Assembly (NCBI GenBank): GCA_031427625.1
Contig: JANPNV010000033.1
Location: 1 to 38,262 of the forward strand
DNA from: JADKIH01 sp031427625
GTDB lineage: Bacteria; Bacteroidota; Bacteroidia; AKYH767-A; 2013-40CM-41-45
Length of the DNA stretch: 38,262 bases
Direction: 5' to 3'
Position numbers and translations under genes: made by a program. Under the pieces are notes generated by a model. It searched no databases. It had not been told where the DNA came from and worked only from the letters and a program-made list of their open reading frames with translations. Below, in pieces: positions 34,332 to 38,262 of this stretch; positions within the stretch are counted from its first letter, which is position 1; the number at the start of each line of letters is the position of its first letter.

Positions 34332-37300
34332 ATGAATACTAACTTAATTCAAATTAGTTCAGCCCGAATGAAATTTAAAAGAACATTTAAAACTATTTTC
34401 TTTTTCTGTATGCTGTCATTTCTTTACCCCGGAAAATTGTATGCAAGTCATGCAATGGGTAGCGATATTACTTACTATTATTTGGGAGCTAATCAATATC
34501 AGATTAGATTTTCCTTCTATCGTGATTGTACTGGCATACCGGTTTCAGTTTCGACAGGTGATATTACAATTACCAACACATGTGGATTCCCAACACAAAC
34601 TGTTAATTTGTCATTAACACCCGGAAGTCCGAATCAGATTTCTCCTGTTTGTCCAACTGCATTATCTACTTGCAATGGAGGTGCATTTACAGGAATCGAA
34701 GAATATGTTTATACAGGAGTAATTACCCTCGCGGGTTCTTGTTCAGAATGGACGCTATATCATTCTGAAAGTGCCAGGAATGCATCCATTCTTACAATAG
34801 TCGGTTCAGGATCTGATAATTTATTTGTTTATTCGACCATAAACAATACAAATGGTATCGTAAACAATTCACCTGCATTTAACAACCGTCCTGTTCCTTT
34901 TGCATGTGGACAACAACAGTTATGCTATAATCACGGTGCATACGACACTGATGGAGATTCGCTTTCTTATGAGTTAATTACACCAAGAACGGGTCCTTTG
35001 TTTTCTGATACAGTATCTTATTTAGCTGGTTATTCCGCTACACAGCCCTTCAACTCTATTCCTTCGATGACATTTAATAATCATACAGGTGACTTTTGTG
35101 CCGTACCCGTAAATCCTGAAGTTACAGTACTTGCTGTTCTTGTTAAAGAGTGGCGCAATGGAATTTTAATAGGTTCTGTTGAAAGAGATATTCAGGTAAC
35201 CGTTTATACGTGTGCAAATAATTTGCCATATCTGAGTGGGATAAATGGTACGCCCGTTCGAACAATGAATGTTTGTGTCAATGATCCGATTTCATTTTGG
35301 GTAACTTCCAGTGATCTTGATGCAGCAAATGATACTCGGATAACTTGGGATTATGGAATTCCCGGTGCAATTTTAAATACTTCGGGCGGACATAGAGATT
35401 CAGCATTTTTTGAATGGACTCCAACGCTGGCTGATCTTAATTCCATCAACTGTTTTACCGCTGCTGTCTCAGATAATGCATGTCCGTATTTCGGATCAAA
35501 CGTATATTCTTATTGTATTAATGTTTCTGATTGCCAGCTTACAGCACTGATCACTGGAAATGTTTTCCAGGATTTAAATGCAAACTGTACGAAGGATGGA
35601 AATGAAAGCGGCCTATCGATTAATGGAAATCAACCCTGGTTTGTTAAAGCTATCACCGGATCCAGTACATTCTATTATGTGCCTGATACTAGCGGATATT
35701 ATTCTTTCAATGTTCATCCCGGATCGTATGCTATAACTGTAATTCCTGCCGATTCAGTTTATGCTCAATCATGTCCTGCTGCCGGTACCGGATATACTGT
35801 TATTGTCGTCAACCCAACTGATACCATTAACGGAAATGATTTTGCATTTGGCGGCCCTGTTCCATGCAGCCAATTATATGTTTCTGTCTCAGCTCAATTG
35901 TTCAGGCCATGCATGAATAATGTTGTTAATGTAACCTACGGTAATTATGGAACAGCTGATGAAATGAATGCATCAGTTATTATTACTCTTCCCTCAGAAT
36001 TATTTTTTACATCAAGCTCAGTTCCTGCTATTCCTCTTAGCAACAATCAATATTTGTTTTCTCTGGGTCAGGTAAATGCAGGCGCAAATGGTAACTTCTA
36101 TATAACTACTTCTGTAAGCTGTAGTACATCAGCAATCATAAATGCTACACTTTGTATTTCTGCTGACATTGCGCCCGGTCAAATCTGTGGCGCTCCATTT
36201 CCACTTTGGGATCATAGCAGTATCAGTGTTGCCGGAGAATGCAGAAATGATTCTTTAATATGTTTTAATATAGTGAATAACGGAGCAGTCGCCAATGGCG
36301 ATATGCAAGGTAATAGCAACTGGCGGTTATATATCGATAACGTACTTATGCAACAGGGAACTTTTCAACTTGCCGGACAGGATTTTTTGAATTTATGTTT
36401 CCCGTCGACGGGACAGACATTTAGATTAGAAGCAGATCAGAGGCCTGGACATCCGGCTAACAGCAGACCAAGAGCTAGTGTAGAGCGATGCGGTACAAAT
36501 GTAAGTTTCTCATTAAACCAGATTTTAACAGCACCTCTCGATAATGGACTTCCTTATCATCATGAATATTGTGCAGTTGTTCGGAATTCTTACGATCCGA
36601 ATGACAAGGCCGTGATTCCTGCAGGTATCGGACCCAATAAATTTATTAGCAGAGATGATTTACTGCAGTATACCATTCGGTTTCAAAACACCGGAAACGA
36701 TACTGCTTTTAATATTATCGTCAGAGATACAGTCGATATACATTTACTTGACCTGAGTACTTTAACACAGGTAGAATCAAGTCATCCATACCAATTCACA
36801 ATTGAAGGAAATGGAATTCTAACATGGCGTTTTAATAATATTCTTTTGCCTGATAGCACTGTAAACGAACCGGGAAGTCATGGCTATGTTCGTTTTTCAA
36901 TTCGTCAGAAAGCGTATAATAATTATGGAATACAAATTCAGAATTCTGCTGCAATTCAATTTGACTTTAATCCTTACGTTTTAACAAATACTGTCTGGAA
37001 TACGGTTTGGGATATGAATTCCCTTGCGACAAATACATTGACGCTTACACTGAACAGACAACCTAATCTGTGTTCTGGTGATATGATTTCGCTATCAGCT
37101 AAATTTTTAGGTGGATATAATTATCAATGGTTTAAAGATGGTGCGATAGTTTCTGGAGCAAACTCAATTAGCTACACAACAGGATCACAAGGCAATTATT
37201 ATGTACGTGCCATAAGTACGTTTGATACTTTGTATTCTTCCTCTGTCCTTGTAAATGTTTTCACTACTCCGGTGCAGCCGTCGACAATTTCGGGACTTGC

Positions 37301-37796
37301 ATCTATTTTGCAAGGTCAACAAGGAGTCGTTTATTCTATTGTTCCGGTAAGTGGTGCTTCTGGTTATTCCTGGCATGTTCCTGTCGATGCGATAATTGTT
37401 TCTGGACAAGGAACAAATTCTGTTACAGTGAACTTCGGCGTTCAATCAGGCATTGTTGAAGTGGCCTCTGTAAACCCATGTGGAAATAGTGCATATCAAA
37501 ATATGACGGTGACAGCTACACCCGTTGGAATACAAAGTGTGAACTATGACAATCACATTTTAATTTATCCAAATCCTGCCGACAAACAACTGTTCTTAAA
37601 AAGTGACCGTGCTGATAAAATTATTGTTTCACTTTACACTTATCAGGGGAAATTGGTTGCGAATTTATTTGATGGATTTCTGATAGGCAACGATTCGAAA
37701 ATTATTCCTATGGAAAAATTCAGCAATGGATTTTATATTTTACGTATCAGCTCCGAACATTTCGTGTCGCAGCACAGCGTCATTGTTTTGCATTAA
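34332..37796 (+). CDS. Giant surface protein with T9SS sorting domain
   Basis: An 1154-residue exported protein. The signal peptide ends near KLYASHA; a start at residue 13 (ATG at 34368, MKFKRTFKTIFFFCMLS) would give a more usual signal length and may be the real one. The N-terminal part (SHAMGSDITYYYLGANQYQI, CGQQQLCYNHGAYDTDGDSL) is a Bacteroidota surface-protein pattern. Residues about 405-490 resemble an SdrD B-like domain (GNVFQDLNANCTKDGNE). About 750-893 is a DUF7619-like conserved repeat (NSYDPNDKAVIP, DLLQYTIRFQNTGND, QNSAAIQFDFNPYVLTN). An Ig-like and a PKD-like region follow, and the end (about 1075-1154, HILIYPNPADKQLFLKSDRA, FSNGFYILRIS) is a T9SS type A domain. Adhesion or gliding are common guesses for such proteins; nothing here decides. 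Confidence 0.88.
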   Translation: MNTNLIQISSARMKFKRTFKTIFFFCMLSFLYPGKLYASHAMGSDITYYYLGANQYQIRFSFYRDCTGIPVSVSTGDITITNTCGFPTQTVNLSLTPGSPNQISPVCPTALSTCNGGAFTGIEEYVYTGVITLAGSCSEWTLYHSESARNASILTIVGSGSDNLFVYSTINNTNGIVNNSPAFNNRPVPFACGQQQLCYNHGAYDTDGDSLSYELITPRTGPLFSDTVSYLAGYSATQPFNSIPSMTFNNHTGDFCAVPVNPEVTVLAVLVKEWRNGILIGSVERDIQVTVYTCANNLPYLSGINGTPVRTMNVCVNDPISFWVTSSDLDAANDTRITWDYGIPGAILNTSGGHRDSAFFEWTPTLADLNSINCFTAAVSDNACPYFGSNVYSYCINVSDCQLTALITGNVFQDLNANCTKDGNESGLSINGNQPWFVKAITGSSTFYYVPDTSGYYSFNVHPGSYAITVIPADSVYAQSCPAAGTGYTVIVVNPTDTINGNDFAFGGPVPCSQLYVSVSAQLFRPCMNNVVNVTYGNYGTADEMNASVIITLPSELFFTSSSVPAIPLSNNQYLFSLGQVNAGANGNFYITTSVSCSTSAIINATLCISADIAPGQICGAPFPLWDHSSISVAGECRNDSLICFNIVNNGAVANGDMQGNSNWRLYIDNVLMQQGTFQLAGQDFLNLCFPSTGQTFRLEADQRPGHPANSRPRASVERCGTNVSFSLNQILTAPLDNGLPYHHEYCAVVRNSYDPNDKAVIPAGIGPNKFISRDDLLQYTIRFQNTGNDTAFNIIVRDTVDIHLLDLSTLTQVESSHPYQFTIEGNGILTWRFNNILLPDSTVNEPGSHGYVRFSIRQKAYNNYGIQIQNSAAIQFDFNPYVLTNTVWNTVWDMNSLATNTLTLTLNRQPNLCSGDMISLSAKFLGGYNYQWFKDGAIVSGANSISYTTGSQGNYYVRAISTFDTLYSSSVLVNVFTTPVQPSTISGLASILQGQQGVVYSIVPVSGASGYSWHVPVDAIIVSGQGTNSVTVNFGVQSGIVEVASVNPCGNSAYQNMTVTATPVGIQSVNYDNHILIYPNPADKQLFLKSDRADKIIVSLYTYQGKLVANLFDGFLIGNDSKIIPMEKFSNGFYILRISSEHFVSQHSVIVLH

Positions 37797-37886
37797 GAGA
37801 AAAATTGAATAGCTGCAGAAGACATAGATCAAAAACACTTTCATGTTTCTGATGGTTTCATAAGGAAAATTTTGTTTCAGTGTTAC

Positions 37887-38262
37887 CTATGGGAATACGA
37901 CAATTTTTTTCGATTTGATAACTTTCCCGTCAACAATTAAATTCCCTAAATAAATTCCGCCTGAGGGTAATTTGGCAAGGTCGATTGATGAAGAAATATC
38001 GTGGATTGGAATCGTGTTAATAGTCTGACCGATGGCATTTTTAATTTCTATGCATGCTTTTTTATAATGCACCGTCGAAAGATCGTATTGAATTGTTAAA
38101 TCTCCTGCTGATGGATTCGGAAAAAATCCGAAGTCGACGTGATTGTATCCGCTAAATTCTTCGATGCCGACATTGCAACCTTTCAATGCACTGTAGGCAT
38201 TTACTTTTCCATAGCCCCATTTATTGTCAGGAAGATTTAAACCTGTGCTCATATCCCGGTCT
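37887..38262 (-). CDS. Subtilisin-like (S8) protease with T9SS tail, C-terminal fragment
   Basis: The last 125 or so residues of a secreted protease; the frame stays open to the right edge, so the gene is cut by the window and the ATG at 38252 is internal. NKWGYGKVNAYSALKG is the usual end of the S8 peptidase domain in Bacteroidota. It is followed by a T9SS type A tail (FGFFPNPSAGDLTIQYD, IEIKNAIGQTINTIPI, LAKLPSGGIYLGNLIVDGK and KSKKIVVFP). The catalytic Asp, His and Ser are outside the window. It is convergent with the preceding surface protein across about 90 bases, in which I see no clear terminator. Confidence 0.85.
   Translation of the reverse strand, partial: DRDMSTGLNLPDNKWGYGKVNAYSALKGCNVGIEEFSGYNHVDFGFFPNPSAGDLTIQYDLSTVHYKKACIEIKNAIGQTINTIPIHDISSSIDLAKLPSGGIYLGNLIVDGKVIKSKKIVVFP

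Overview
The window looks like chromosomal DNA of a member of the Bacteroidota, with Chitinophagales/Saprospirales-type affinity my best guess. The evidence is several large secreted proteins ending in type IX secretion (T9SS) sorting domains, SprB-type and PKD repeats, menaquinone-type rather than ubiquinone-type context for a UbiA homologue, TAnnTTTG-like promoter boxes, few Shine-Dalgarno sequences, and a typical Bacteroidota 5S rRNA. GC looks to be around 40% by eye. No phage, plasmid, IS transposase, CRISPR array or tRNA was seen.

Layout. 1-600: the 3' end of an rRNA operon (23S end, 5S, intrinsic terminator). 600-1430: a small four-helix-bundle gene (S23/IVP-like) set between AT-rich 'TCTGAAATCT' repeats that include an exact 27-bp direct repeat, followed by a stem-loop repeat family that recurs near 23.7 kb. 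1.5-13.6 kb: a block of secreted proteins. It holds two paralogous M36 (fungalysin-type) metalloproteases, a DUF4412-type protein, and an 1161-residue surface protein in which three cupredoxin-like domains are each nested inside a SprB repeat and followed by a MopE-type metal-binding motif. 13.7-17.9 kb: a molybdenum-enzyme operon (mobA, fdhD, a DUF7009-like gene and an FdhF/YdeP-type oxidoreductase). 18.0-18.4 kb: a decayed glyoxalase-superfamily (VOC) gene. 18.4-23 kb: FNR-like reductase, threonine aldolase, PhnB-type VOC protein, Kazal-like lipoprotein, O-methyltransferase and Omp28-type lipoprotein, all on the minus strand. 23-30.3 kb: OmpH/Skp-like protein, geranylgeranyl-reductase-type flavoprotein, Nudix hydrolase, RlpA, a conserved hypothetical, murQ, and a fused alpha/beta E1 2-oxoacid dehydrogenase. 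30.3-38.3 kb: an inverted-repeat element, a Sco-like copper protein translationally coupled to an M1 aminopeptidase, a UbiA-type prenyltransferase, another very large T9SS surface protein, and the end of a subtilisin-like protease with a T9SS tail that runs off the right edge.

How it fits together. Much of the window serves export to or beyond the outer membrane: two M36 proteases, an M1 peptidase, a subtilase and two very large adhesin-like proteins. Two of these large proteins lack a recognisable T9SS tail and share a different C-terminal module (a beta domain plus two dockerin-like calcium loops). The paired M36 proteases, one with each kind of tail, suggest that this module can replace the standard sorting domain. 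The Mo-cofactor operon should make and mature one cytoplasmic formate-dehydrogenase-like enzyme of unknown substrate. The strongest candidates for something undescribed are the nested cupredoxin/SprB architecture with its copper theme and the alternative C-terminal module.
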